Positions 27,323 to 36,625 of a DNA stretch of 64,000 nucleotides are shown piece after piece (positions within the stretch are counted from its first letter, which is position 1; every line of letters begins with the position of its first letter). The translations under genes were made by a program, and so were the position numbers. The stretch comes from Bradyrhizobium sp. CCGUVB4N (GTDB taxonomy: Bacteria > Pseudomonadota > Alphaproteobacteria > Rhizobiales > Xanthobacteraceae), in contig NZ_JANADP010000001.1 of assembly GCF_024199945.1 (NCBI RefSeq), forward strand, positions 2,418,001 through 2,482,000, given 5' to 3'. Under the pieces are notes generated by a model. It searched no databases. It saw nothing but the letters and a program-made list of their open reading frames with translations, and was not told where the DNA came from.

Positions 27323-28678
27323 CTACTTTTTTTGCTCGGATGAGGGCCTGCTTTGTGCCAGCCCGCAGCCTGTGATCGCCGCAAAAAACACGCCGAAGCC
27401 TGGAATCTGCAACGAGAAATCGATGCTCGTATGCAGGAAGCCAAGCGTCGCCACACTTGCACCGATGATCGGTATGTAGCGGTCACGCCGCCGATGCAAG
27501 CTTCCATTTAACAAATGGTAAAGATACCAGAGACATGTGACTATAATCAAACAAGCAGCAGGAAGGCCGAGCTCGGCTGCAAGCTCGAGCGGAGTGCTGT
27601 GCGCGCGGTCCCAAACTCCGAGACTTCCGAGTGAATCCGGCCGGTAGGCGGGAAATGCGCTTTCGAAGTTTCCGTAGCCGATCCCGAGCAGCGGATGCTC
27701 CTGGATCATGGTCAGTACGGTTCGATACATCGTGAACCGCTGTTCATCCACGAGGCCGTAAGTCAGGATTCGTCCCGCCACAGCGCCGCCGACGAGCTGA
27801 AACAGCAACAGCGCTGCCACCGCGATTCCTGCGAGCCAGCCCCAGCGGCGAAGCTTGCCGATGCGCAGCGGTGCGAAGAAGAGCGCGGTGGCCATAAAGA
27901 CCGTCAGGATCAGCAGCAGAAGCCCCGCGCGCGAGCCTGTCATCGCCGTCGCAACCATGCAGACGACAAAGCCGCCTCCCAGCGCCACGGGGGAGGACAG
28001 ATAATATGCGATCAGTGCGGTCATTTGCCGCGAAGGCGGTCGACTTGGCCGATCCTGCCGATAGATGAAGCGCAGCAATGGCAGCAGAAACAGCAGGGCG
28101 CAGCTCGCAAAGAAGGTCGCAGCCGTGTTCCTGTTGACGAATGTGCCCGTGACGAAGCCGATATAGGCTTCCTTGCGGCGGAACAGGAGCGAGGTCGGAT
28201 CGCCGATCCCCGCGAGGATTCCGTAGAGAGCATAGGCAAGTCCCGTCCAGGCGAGGATGCGCAGCAGCTGCCGCGCGTTCTCCGCGTCGGTGGCGATGTA
28301 GACGGCGCGCGTGAAGGCAAGCACGAACAAAAGCGGATAGCCGAATGCGAGCCATGGCCCGTTGGCGGTGACCGAGACGCGGCCGGGCAGATCTGCTCCC
28401 ACCACACCTCGCGCCACCGCCCACGCCGCATCGACCTCGTGAAGGGGGGAGTTCGGCCATAACTGGACCGTGATCACGGCTGCGACGACGACGAGAACGG
28501 CGAACAGCGGCAGCAACAGGTAGAAATCATCGATCGTCGCGCTGCGCAGGTCGGCGGTGGCGAGGCTGAACGCTAGCAGCGCCGTCCAGATGCAGATCCA
28601 GACCGTCTCGGCGGAGCCGAACGGCAGCGGGGCCAGCATGAATACCCCGATCGCCGTAAACCGCGAAACCTTGTACAA
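27323..28678 (-). CDS. O-antigen ligase / Wzy-type polymerase family protein
   Basis: A polytopic membrane protein of about 450 residues with about 10-12 membrane segments and the Wzy_C/WaaL signature: a long periplasmic loop containing MYRTVLTMIQEHPLLGIGYG, FESAFPAYRP and the RAHSTPLELAAELGLPA segment. It could polymerise EPS repeat units. A TTG start at 28678 has GGGAG six bases upstream; an ATG at 28789 would add 37 residues with Cys and Lys that do not fit the usual N terminus. Confidence 0.85.
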   Translation of the reverse strand: MYKVSRFTAIGVFMLAPLPFGSAETVWICIWTALLAFSLATADLRSATIDDFYLLLPLFAVLVVVAAVITVQLWPNSPLHEVDAAWAVARGVVGADLPGRVSVTANGPWLAFGYPLLFVLAFTRAVYIATDAENARQLLRILAWTGLAYALYGILAGIGDPTSLLFRRKEAYIGFVTGTFVNRNTAATFFASCALLFLLPLLRFIYRQDRPSRPPSRQMTALIAYYLSSPVALGGGFVVCMVATAMTGSRAGLLLLILTVFMATALFFAPLRIGKLRRWGWLAGIAVAALLLFQLVGGAVAGRILTYGLVDEQRFTMYRTVLTMIQEHPLLGIGYGNFESAFPAYRPDSLGSLGVWDRAHSTPLELAAELGLPAACLIIVTCLWYLYHLLNGSLHRRRDRYIPIIGASVATLGFLHTSIDFSLQIPGFGVFFAAITGCGLAQSRPSSEQKK

Positions 28679-29052
28679 GATCAACTCCCGAGAGCCGCAG
28701 CGCGGCTCCGCCTTCCAGTTCCCGAAGCTGGGTGCTCTTTTGCCACATTCGTGCCGAATGAATAGGTTAATTGCACAGTTCGCGAACATGCAAAGCGAGC
28801 AGCATTAACGCGAAGGGTGTGTGGCCGATCAGCTTGTCGTTTTGCAGATGGCAAGCTCACATCCCGAGGCACGCGGCCGATTCATTCGCCACCTGCCGGG
28901 TGCATTTCCTGCGGCAAATTAACCGTCGTGCCAATGCCTTCGATATGGGCGACACCTCCAATCGATATGCATGCGACGAGTGCGGGCGGGACATTGTATT
29001 CAAATCGAATGCCCAGTAGAAATGCTGCACTGCAAGGTACTAGGAAATTGCC

Positions 29053-30273
29053 GTGACGGTGCCCGCTCATCGCGAGAAAGCGCATGTCCTCACTCTGGAC
29101 AGCATTCGGGGAATTGCCGCGGTCACCGTGGTGATTCACCATGTGATCCTGATGCCGACCTTTCTTGCGGCATTTCCGAATCGTTCGTGGATCGACTGTG
29201 CGTTCTTCCGCAGTGGCGGATTTCTGGTCGACCTGTTCTTCGTGCTCAGCGGCATCGTGATGTCGTTGAGCTATCTGCAGACCGATTTCGGGCGCTTCTC
29301 CCTGCGCGACTTCATGGTTCGACGGTTCGCACGCGTCTATCCGCTGCACATCGTGATGCTTCTGGTGTTGTTGCTATTCCGTCTCGCGCGCATCGGGCTT
29401 GGCCTGGTGATGGCGGGCGTCGTCGTGACCGCTCCCGCTGCCTTTGAAGTCAACAACGGCTATTCGTTTTTCCTGAACGTCTTCCTGCTGCACTCGCTGG
29501 GCTTTGTTCAGTACCTGAACTGGAATGCGCCGAGCTGGAGCATCAGCGTCGAATTCTACACCTATCTCGTGTTCGGCCTGATGCTGCTGGCCGCGCAGCG
29601 GCTCAATTCGCTCGCCTGGTTTTATGTCGGGGCCGTCGCTCTGGCGATCGGCAGCTGGTTGATCCTCACACTGGTGATCGCGACGCCTCAACTGGACGTC
29701 CAGTTTGATTGGGGGCTGCTGCGATGCTTCACCAGCTTCTTTCTCGGCGTGCTCACCGTGAAAGCGGTCGAGGCACTGCCGCGTGACATCAGTCCCGCTT
29801 TTCAGGGCGGCATTCAGCTTGCGGCCGCGGTTGCAGCCGTGGCGCACGTGTCGCTGACCGAAGCCTATCCCTGGGCCAGCTATCTCGCGCCCGTAACCTT
29901 TGCCGTGCTCCTTGGCTCGCTATTGGCGTTTCCGAAGGCCGCCGTCGTTCCTGCTACGCTCACGATCAGGCCATTGTTATGGCTCGGTCAGCGGTCATAC
30001 TCGATCTACATGGTTCACGCCTTCGTCGTGCTGCTTGCCGAGTATTTTGTTCGCGCTGCCGGCAAGCCGGCGGTGGACAGGCTTGAAGCGATCCATCCAG
30101 GACTGGCGCCCACGCTCAATCTGCTGATCGTGCTCGGCGCCGTACTCGCTCTCTCGCAATTGACGTATCGGTGGATTGAATTGCCTGGGTCCAGGCTGGT
30201 TCGGAACATGTTCCGCGGAGCGGTGGCGTATTCGCCGGCACCGGCCGAGCCCTCTACACGCCTTTCGAGCTAA
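29053..30273 (+). CDS. Acyltransferase-3 family membrane protein (1)
   Basis: A 406-residue polytopic protein of the OafA/NodX-type family, which transfers acetyl or other acyl groups to extracellular sugars. The N terminus has LDSIRGIAAVTVVIHHVI, including the RG and the catalytic-type His, followed by FFVLSGIVMSLSY and YPLHIVML. About ten membrane segments. The GTG at 29053 has AGGA seven bases upstream. It starts a plus-strand run of four EPS genes. Confidence 0.92.
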   Translation: MTVPAHREKAHVLTLDSIRGIAAVTVVIHHVILMPTFLAAFPNRSWIDCAFFRSGGFLVDLFFVLSGIVMSLSYLQTDFGRFSLRDFMVRRFARVYPLHIVMLLVLLLFRLARIGLGLVMAGVVVTAPAAFEVNNGYSFFLNVFLLHSLGFVQYLNWNAPSWSISVEFYTYLVFGLMLLAAQRLNSLAWFYVGAVALAIGSWLILTLVIATPQLDVQFDWGLLRCFTSFFLGVLTVKAVEALPRDISPAFQGGIQLAAAVAAVAHVSLTEAYPWASYLAPVTFAVLLGSLLAFPKAAVVPATLTIRPLLWLGQRSYSIYMVHAFVVLLAEYFVRAAGKPAVDRLEAIHPGLAPTLNLLIVLGAVLALSQLTYRWIELPGSRLVRNMFRGAVAYSPAPAEPSTRLSS

Positions 30274-30281
30274 GGACGAAT

Positions 30282-31652
30282 ATGACGACGACAACGCTAG
30301 CGCTGCGCCGGACAATGCCGCTGTTGCGCTTACCTGTGCTGATGTGGGGGGCGTTCAGCCTCGAAGCCGTCGCGATGGCCACATATTTCCTGCGCGACGA
30401 TTTCTCGGCCGCCGCGCGATACTACCTTTACATTGCCCATCTGAGTCCGATCTGGTTCATACCGGATGGTTTCGGACTCATCTGCCTCTTCCTGTTCATT
30501 CATCGCTGTATCATCCAGAATCGCAGCATCATTGCCCTGGTCGTGCTGGTTTGGATCTTTCTGTCCCTCGGGATCGGTTATCTCTTCTTGGGCAACGTCA
30601 CAGCGCTCGCCTCATCGTTCAAAATGATCCTGCCGGTCTTCATCGGCTTCAGCTTTTGTGATGCGGACACCGGGACCTACAAGAAGCTTCTGTTTTTGAT
30701 CTCGATACTGTTCTACGCATCGATCTTCGGCGTGGTCCTGTCGGCCTATTGGAAGGCGCCCTGGCTCAACTATACCTATGAGGCCTTCGGCGTACAGCGG
30801 AAGGCGGGGCGCCTGTGGTGGGCAGGCTCCGAGCAACGGCTCTCCGGCTTTTGCGAGGACAGCACCATCGTGAGCCTCTTCATTCTGGTTTCTTTCGTGA
30901 TGACGTCGATACGAAGGAACGTGTGGTGGTGCTTGTTTTGCGGCGGGATTGCTCTCTATGCCTTGAAGTTGACGACGAGTAAGACGACCATGGGCGTTCT
31001 AGCCATCTATCTGATGGCACTGCTCGTCATCCGGATGATGCCCGAAAGAATGCGCTTCCCGACCCTGAGGATGCTGGCGGCATGGTCCTATGCAACGATC
31101 CTCGTTCCTGTCTTCTTGATCCTGGTCTTTGGCGGGACGTCGGTCGGTCAGAAGGCGTTTCTCTTCAGCCTGGTCGACCGGATCAACAACAGTTGGCAGA
31201 AGCCGTTTATCTTCATGTCGCAGTTGATGCCGATCGGTTACATCACAGGCTGCGGTGTCGGCTGTTTCAACTATCCGATGAATCAGTTTTCAAACCTGAC
31301 GTCCTATTGGGTGCCGGTCGATAATTTCTATCTCGTCACCTTTCTGATGTTTGGCGTACCTTTCATCATCTTCATCTTCTTCGTCATCCGTGCGACGTTG
31401 CTGACGACCGACGTCTACAAATTGTCCCTCACATTCGTGCTGAATATCTTCAGCGTCACTGTGGCCGACTACGGGCCGGCGTCGGGTCTGTTGTTGATGT
31501 CGTTCATCTTCAGCGGCGTGTTCTCCAAGCGCGCTTCCTTCGTTTTCCAGGGAGGGAAGCTGAAGCGGCGCTTCGCGTTGCCATCGAATGCGGCTGCTCA
31601 AGGCGTGCCGGCCATGGGCGGAGCCACGCCCAGATTAAGTGAATCGGGCTAA
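30282..31652 (+). CDS. Polytopic membrane protein, Wzy polymerase candidate
   Basis: A 456-residue protein with about ten or more membrane segments and a large loop (about 155-185: NYTYEAFGVQRKAGRLWWAG, then SEQRLSGFCEDS), a layout typical of EPS polymerases and O-antigen ligase-like proteins. No sequence signature strong enough to name it. It starts 8 bases after an acyltransferase gene with AAGGA upstream of the ATG, and is followed by two more acyltransferases. Confidence 0.8.
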   Translation: MTTTTLALRRTMPLLRLPVLMWGAFSLEAVAMATYFLRDDFSAAARYYLYIAHLSPIWFIPDGFGLICLFLFIHRCIIQNRSIIALVVLVWIFLSLGIGYLFLGNVTALASSFKMILPVFIGFSFCDADTGTYKKLLFLISILFYASIFGVVLSAYWKAPWLNYTYEAFGVQRKAGRLWWAGSEQRLSGFCEDSTIVSLFILVSFVMTSIRRNVWWCLFCGGIALYALKLTTSKTTMGVLAIYLMALLVIRMMPERMRFPTLRMLAAWSYATILVPVFLILVFGGTSVGQKAFLFSLVDRINNSWQKPFIFMSQLMPIGYITGCGVGCFNYPMNQFSNLTSYWVPVDNFYLVTFLMFGVPFIIFIFFVIRATLLTTDVYKLSLTFVLNIFSVTVADYGPASGLLLMSFIFSGVFSKRASFVFQGGKLKRRFALPSNAAAQGVPAMGGATPRLSESG

Positions 31653-31662
31653 GGGGCCGACG

Positions 31663-32766
31663 ATGCACAGGCGGCTCGCATTCATAGATACCTTGCGCGG
31701 CATCGCGGTTCTGTCGGTGCTGCTCCAGCATGCGGTGGAGCAGATCGTGCTGAACCAGGCGGCCGGCGACTATTATCGGTTCTTCCAGAATGCGGTCGGC
31801 GAGTACTTCAATTTCGGCCGGTTCGGCGTCGTGCTGTTCTTCTTTGTCAGTGGCTTCGTGATTCCGAACAGTTTTCCGAGCAGCTCTGCGCCGATCCGGG
31901 ACTTCGCGATCAGCCGCTTTTTCAGGCTCTACCCGGCCTATTGGGTGTCGATCGTCGTTGTCCTGCTCATTGCGCCGGCGATGGAGGGGAAGACGTTTCC
32001 GCTGTCGCAGGTCCTCGCCAACATCACCATGTTGCAGATGTTCATGAACATCCAGAACCTCAACATCGGATATTGGACGCTCGCCGTTGAGTTGATCTTT
32101 TACGTCGGATGCATTGCGCTGTTTGCGATCGGGCTGCTCAGGGCACGCTGGACCGCGATTTGCATCGTCGTCGCGGCGTCCCTGAGCGCAATTGTCGCCT
32201 TTCCCTTCGTCAAGAACCATCTCGTCTGGGGCTTGCTCGAGCTCATGCTGGATCTGACGGCGATGTTTCTCGGCAAGGTGGTGCGCGATGCCGTGACCGG
32301 CGACCGCCTGCAATGGCGCTATGTCGCGATCTGCACGCTGCTTTACGTGCTCTATGCGGCCGTCTGCGCCTATCGGCGCTATGGCGTGGACTATCAGGAC
32401 AATTTCTTCTCCGCTTACGGCATGGGTGCCGCCTATATCGGTGCTGCTTTCGTGTTCCTGGCATTTGCCGTTCTCGGAGAGCGCGGGGCCTCGGGCATCA
32501 TGTCCTTCGTCGGCCGCATCAGCTATTCGATTTATCTGATGAGTCCCTACGCGCTGGTGGTGATCATGCATTTTTTCGGCACGGGCCGAAGCCTTGCTCA
32601 ATGGTCTCTCTTTGTGATCGGAGTTGCGTTGGTGTCGATCCTGGTCAGTTGGTTGAACTATCTGGCTGTAGAGAAGCCGATGGTGACCTTTGGTCACCGG
32701 TTTCGTTCGCGGGCATTTGCCGCGGTCGGGCTTCAGCCGGCGCTGCGGGGACACGGGGCCGAATGA
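31663..32766 (+). CDS. Acyltransferase-3 family membrane protein (2)
   Basis: A 367-residue polytopic protein of the OafA/NodX type: FIDTLRGIAVLSVLLQHAVE at the N terminus, then FFFVSGFVIPNSF and FRLYPAYWVSIV. The ATG at 31663 has AAGGGG upstream; an in-frame start at 31639 overlaps the previous gene. Its stop overlaps the ATG of the next acyltransferase (ATGA), so the two are translationally coupled. It probably acylates an EPS sugar. Confidence 0.92.
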   Translation: MHRRLAFIDTLRGIAVLSVLLQHAVEQIVLNQAAGDYYRFFQNAVGEYFNFGRFGVVLFFFVSGFVIPNSFPSSSAPIRDFAISRFFRLYPAYWVSIVVVLLIAPAMEGKTFPLSQVLANITMLQMFMNIQNLNIGYWTLAVELIFYVGCIALFAIGLLRARWTAICIVVAASLSAIVAFPFVKNHLVWGLLELMLDLTAMFLGKVVRDAVTGDRLQWRYVAICTLLYVLYAAVCAYRRYGVDYQDNFFSAYGMGAAYIGAAFVFLAFAVLGERGASGIMSFVGRISYSIYLMSPYALVVIMHFFGTGRSLAQWSLFVIGVALVSILVSWLNYLAVEKPMVTFGHRFRSRAFAAVGLQPALRGHGAE

Positions 32767-33857
32767 ACAGCCAGGGCGAGAAAACCTATGCTGAGGCCGG
32801 CGGCGCATTCGTGCCGTCGATTCAGGGATTGCGTGGAGTTGCTGCGCTCACCGTGCTGATCGATCACTTTTGTGACATGCCCAAGGGGGGCGTCTACGAT
32901 ATCCCCAATCCCGGCTTTCTGCCGCCGATATGGCCGTGGCTTCAGGCCGTTCTCAACTCAGGCGGCCATGGCGTCGAGCTGTTCTTCATGATCAGCGGCT
33001 TTCTGATCCCCGCGAGCCTGGTGCGGCACGGATCAATCGGAAAGTTCATGTATGATCGCGTTCTGCGCATCATGCCGGTCTTTGTGCTGCTGCACCTTGC
33101 GTTGTTCGTGGCTGGCCCGATCGTCGGATACAAGTTCTTCCGGGGGATCGATCTGCCGACCTATCTTCAGGTGTTCTTCGCCAATCTGTTCTTCGTCCAG
33201 GACGCGCTCGGGCTTCCTATCGCCCAACAGAACGCTTGGACGCTGACCTACGAATGGGCGTTCTATATCCTGTTCGCATTGTGCTTCGGTGCCGTCGTAC
33301 GGCTGAAGAGTTGGTGGCTTGCGGCGCCACTGATTCTTCTCGGATTCCTCTGCATGCTCTATTGGCCGATTACTGCGTTCTTCGTGGTCGGTATGCTTTT
33401 CAGCGCTAGTAACTTGCGCTTTCGGATTGCGGGGGGCGTAGGCGTCGTTGCGGGGCTCGCCTCTTTTGCTGCCATGTATGCCGCACTCGACGTCTTGCAT
33501 CCTTTTGCCGCGCTGATTCCGGGCTTTCTGCTGTTCGGAATGGTGCTGGCGCCGGGATCCGGATTGGCGGGTCTGTTGAGCTCGGCGCCGCTGCAATACA
33601 TCGGCAAGATCAGTTACAGCCTCTATCTCGTTCATCCCTTCGTGCTGTTCCCGTTGCAGGTCGTCGGGTTGAAGCTGGTCGACCGCGGCGTCGATCGCTG
33701 GCTGCTATGGAGCGGGTTCGTGATCTTTGGGCTGGCGCTGGCCTTGATCGCAAGCGCGCTCAGCTACGAGATCATCGAGGTGCGCCTGCGTCGATTCATC
33801 GATGGGGCGCTCCGGCACATTCTCGCGCGGAAAATGGCGCAGAGCCCGGCGGCCTGA
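32763..33857 (+). CDS. Acyltransferase-3 family membrane protein (3)
   Basis: A 364-residue polytopic protein of the same family: VPSIQGLRGVAALTVLIDHF, FFMISGFLIPASLV, and LRIMPVFVLLHL. The ATG at 32763 overlaps the previous stop by four bases. A longer reading of this frame upstream runs through the preceding gene and is not real. It is the last gene of the plus-strand run. Confidence 0.92.
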   Translation: MNSQGEKTYAEAGGAFVPSIQGLRGVAALTVLIDHFCDMPKGGVYDIPNPGFLPPIWPWLQAVLNSGGHGVELFFMISGFLIPASLVRHGSIGKFMYDRVLRIMPVFVLLHLALFVAGPIVGYKFFRGIDLPTYLQVFFANLFFVQDALGLPIAQQNAWTLTYEWAFYILFALCFGAVVRLKSWWLAAPLILLGFLCMLYWPITAFFVVGMLFSASNLRFRIAGGVGVVAGLASFAAMYAALDVLHPFAALIPGFLLFGMVLAPGSGLAGLLSSAPLQYIGKISYSLYLVHPFVLFPLQVVGLKLVDRGVDRWLLWSGFVIFGLALALIASALSYEIIEVRLRRFIDGALRHILARKMAQSPAA

Positions 33858-33862
33858 TCGCG

Positions 33863-35209
33863 TCAGGCCGGCCTCTGATAGAACCGGCGCAGCCGCAGCG
33901 CCGGTTTTTCAATGACGTTCCAGGAGAAGGCCGCAAAGCCGAGCGTCAGCACGATGACGATCGGCAGGATGATCGCAAGCGAGAGGCGGTGATCAGGCCC
34001 CAGCACGCGCTGGAAGATGTCGATCGTCGCCTGTGTGATCGGGAAGCCGTAGAGATAGATGCCGTAGGAGAGATCCTGGATGAACAGGCGATCGAATGCC
34101 TTGAAACTCTGCATGCCGATGTAGACCGTGCAATAGGTCAGGAAGATCCCGGCCAGCGGCAGCAGGACGTTGAGCCACATGATCGCGGCGTAGCAGAGCG
34201 CCGAGGCGGCAAAGATCGCCCAGTGGATCGGCACGTATTTCGCGTGCAGGCGGAACAGCATGCCGAAGAAGAACATGAAGACAAGGTACCAGCCTGCCAG
34301 CCTCGTCGAATCGGACCGGACGTTGAAGGTCGCGGGATCGATAAAATAGGCGACCAGTTCGATGAGGAGCGCTACGCCCACAAGCAACGTGATCCAGCGG
34401 ATCTTTCGCGGCTCGTCCGAGATCATGCGCGCAAGCAGCAGCGCGAAGGCGAACACGTAGCACCAGAGCTCCCAGGGCAGGGTCCAGAGATTGGCATTGA
34501 CCATCTCCGGCCAGGGATTGTGCAGGAACAGGCCCGGCAGCTCGAAAGTGACGTGACCGACGATGTTGCCGAAGTAGCGGTAGAACTGGTACTCGGACAA
34601 ATATTGCGACAGCGGCAATTGCGTCAGCAGCGGTCCGACCACGAGCGCGCACAGCGTCACCTCGACGCTGAGCGCCGGGACGATCCGCAGCACGCGGTTG
34701 ATGAAGAAGGTCTTGAGATCCGGATTCTTGATGGCGCTGCCGGTGACCAGGAAGCCGCTGAGCGCAAAGAACATCCCGACGAGCGCGATCAGCCCGGGCC
34801 GGAGCAGCTCCTGGATGATTTCGGATGCATGGAGGTGGCTGAAGGACAGCGCGGTCAGTCCGCCCATCTTGTCGATGGCGGCGGCGCCGGGGTCCTTGAG
34901 GACATAGACGGCCATTCCCGGTTCATCGAGCTTCTTGACGAAGGCGGCGCCGGCGAACAGGCCGGCAACCGCGACACGGCAATGATGCGACAGAATGACC
35001 AGCGACAGCAGGTGCCGCATCATGTTGAAGCCGGGTCCGAGACCCTTGTTCTTGGCCAGAATGCTTTCCGCTGTTTCGTGGCGCGCCAGGCCCGACTGGA
35101 TGGTGTCGGGCAGCCGCCAGAGCCGCGTCGGAGCGGAGGGGCGCTCACGGCCGAGGGCGCCCGGCAACGAAACGGTTGCGAGCTCTGCGTCTCGATCCGG
35201 TTGCGACAT
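33863..35209 (-). CDS. Acyltransferase-3 family membrane protein (4, divergent)
   Basis: A polytopic protein of about 448 residues. The first membrane helix (GFNMMRHLLSLVILSHHCRV) lacks the usual RG but keeps the His, and the later segments (FALSGFLVTGSAI, FFINRVLRIVPAL) fit the acyltransferase-3 family. It has an unusually long N-terminal cytoplasmic extension (about 50 residues). The start at 35209 was chosen; upstream sequence looks non-coding. It converges with the plus-strand acyltransferases, six bases apart. Confidence 0.85.
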   Translation of the reverse strand: MSQPDRDAELATVSLPGALGRERPSAPTRLWRLPDTIQSGLARHETAESILAKNKGLGPGFNMMRHLLSLVILSHHCRVAVAGLFAGAAFVKKLDEPGMAVYVLKDPGAAAIDKMGGLTALSFSHLHASEIIQELLRPGLIALVGMFFALSGFLVTGSAIKNPDLKTFFINRVLRIVPALSVEVTLCALVVGPLLTQLPLSQYLSEYQFYRYFGNIVGHVTFELPGLFLHNPWPEMVNANLWTLPWELWCYVFAFALLLARMISDEPRKIRWITLLVGVALLIELVAYFIDPATFNVRSDSTRLAGWYLVFMFFFGMLFRLHAKYVPIHWAIFAASALCYAAIMWLNVLLPLAGIFLTYCTVYIGMQSFKAFDRLFIQDLSYGIYLYGFPITQATIDIFQRVLGPDHRLSLAIILPIVIVLTLGFAAFSWNVIEKPALRLRRFYQRPA

Positions 35210-35335
35210 TCTCGTCAGCCTTTCATACGCCTGTTTTGGCGGCACCTGCGGATGCCGCGGAGTTGAAGCCAATTCATGGCCGTGCGGCCGGCTTGGCATA
35301 GCATCGAATTGCGGCGTTCGCCCAACCGATGGCCG

Positions 35336-36436
35336 CTATGCGACAATGGAACGGCGGCGTCCGAGCCGGCGGCAATAGGCAATGAGCGGTTGCTCGACAT
35401 ACCAATGGATCAGGATCCCGGCGAGGATCGACGCGACCACCGCTGCGATGACGAACAGCGCGGTCGGCAACGGATTGTGGAGCCGCGCGGAAATCTGAAT
35501 CAGCACGACTGCGGTCGCCGCGTGAGTGAGGTAGATCGAATAGGAGGCGTCGCCGAGCAGCATGCCGAGGGAATGCAGCAGTCCCGGCTTCTCGGTCGAG
35601 ACGATGCCCAGCCAGACGACGACGGTCGCGAACAGCGTCCACCAGAGGGCGCGGAGCCCGTTGTCTTCCGACAGTGTCGCCCCGACAAGGGCCGTTGCCA
35701 GGACCGTCGCAGCGAGTGTGAGCAGGAATGCTGCAGGATAGCGGCGCTGCACGATGGGATGCCCCTTCAGCCACAGCAGACCCAGCGCAAATCCCATGCC
35801 GAACTGAAGGTTGGGCATCATGATGTTGCCGTAACCGACCACGGTGGCGAGCGCGAGGCCTGAACCTTCGGGCTGCAGCAGTTCCGGCCACGCGAGCCAG
35901 TGAGACGCCGTGTACCACGCCAGCGGCGCAAGGAACCAGGCGGCCAGCACATATGAAAGAGGGCGGGGCCGCAACATCGTGATTGCAAACAGGATGTAGA
36001 AAATGAACTCGTGCCTGAGCGTCCAGACCACGTGGGGCCGCAGCTCTCCGATCGGCCAGAGCGCCATGGCGCGCAGGCCCGGGAGAAGATCGATCTTCGC
36101 CGAGCCGGCCATCGACAGCAGGTTGTATCCGATCACGCATACCCACATGAAGGGAATGATGCGCAGGAAGCGCCGGCCGAAGAATTCGGCGCGCGTGCTG
36201 CGGATCGGGCCGAATGAAACAATCGTGATGATAAAGCCGCTGATGACGAAGAAGATTGCGACACCGAACAGGCCGGTTTCGGCAAGCGCAAACGGGCTCT
36301 CACCGTAAGACGGCGGCAGGCTGACCAGCCAGTTGACGTGCCAGATCACCACCAGAATGGCTGCAAAACCGCGCAGGTATTGAATTCCCGGTACGATCCC
36401 GCCCTTGGGGGACCGCGCACCCTCGATATCCGTCAA
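35336..36436 (-). CDS. Acyltransferase-3 family membrane protein (5)
   Basis: A 366-residue polytopic protein: VPGIQYLRGFAAILVVIWHV at the N terminus, then FFVISGFIITIVS and FLRIIPFMWVCVIG. Typical length and topology. It is transcribed toward gene 4 of this set and divergent from nothing close by. As with the others, the acyl donor and sugar are unknown. Confidence 0.92.
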   Translation of the reverse strand: MTDIEGARSPKGGIVPGIQYLRGFAAILVVIWHVNWLVSLPPSYGESPFALAETGLFGVAIFFVISGFIITIVSFGPIRSTRAEFFGRRFLRIIPFMWVCVIGYNLLSMAGSAKIDLLPGLRAMALWPIGELRPHVVWTLRHEFIFYILFAITMLRPRPLSYVLAAWFLAPLAWYTASHWLAWPELLQPEGSGLALATVVGYGNIMMPNLQFGMGFALGLLWLKGHPIVQRRYPAAFLLTLAATVLATALVGATLSEDNGLRALWWTLFATVVVWLGIVSTEKPGLLHSLGMLLGDASYSIYLTHAATAVVLIQISARLHNPLPTALFVIAAVVASILAGILIHWYVEQPLIAYCRRLGRRRSIVA

Positions 36437-36625
36437 TGTCGCCTCAATGCCGCGCTGGTGCTCGATTTTACCGATCGCATCAGTGATCGGTCAAATCCTG
36501 ATTTTTTGGCGCGATGATGATGGATGAGGCAATGCCGCAGCGATAAGGCGGCTGAATGCGGGCGTGCCGTCGATTCCAGGTTGCGTGCGGCTAGGCGGCG
36601 TTCGCCGCACGCAATCCCGGCTCGA

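Noticed and set aside
33707..35266. A 519-codon plus-strand open frame over an acyltransferase gene
   Set aside because: Antisense to a clear membrane acyltransferase; the product is Glu/Arg/Gln-rich and has no family signature.
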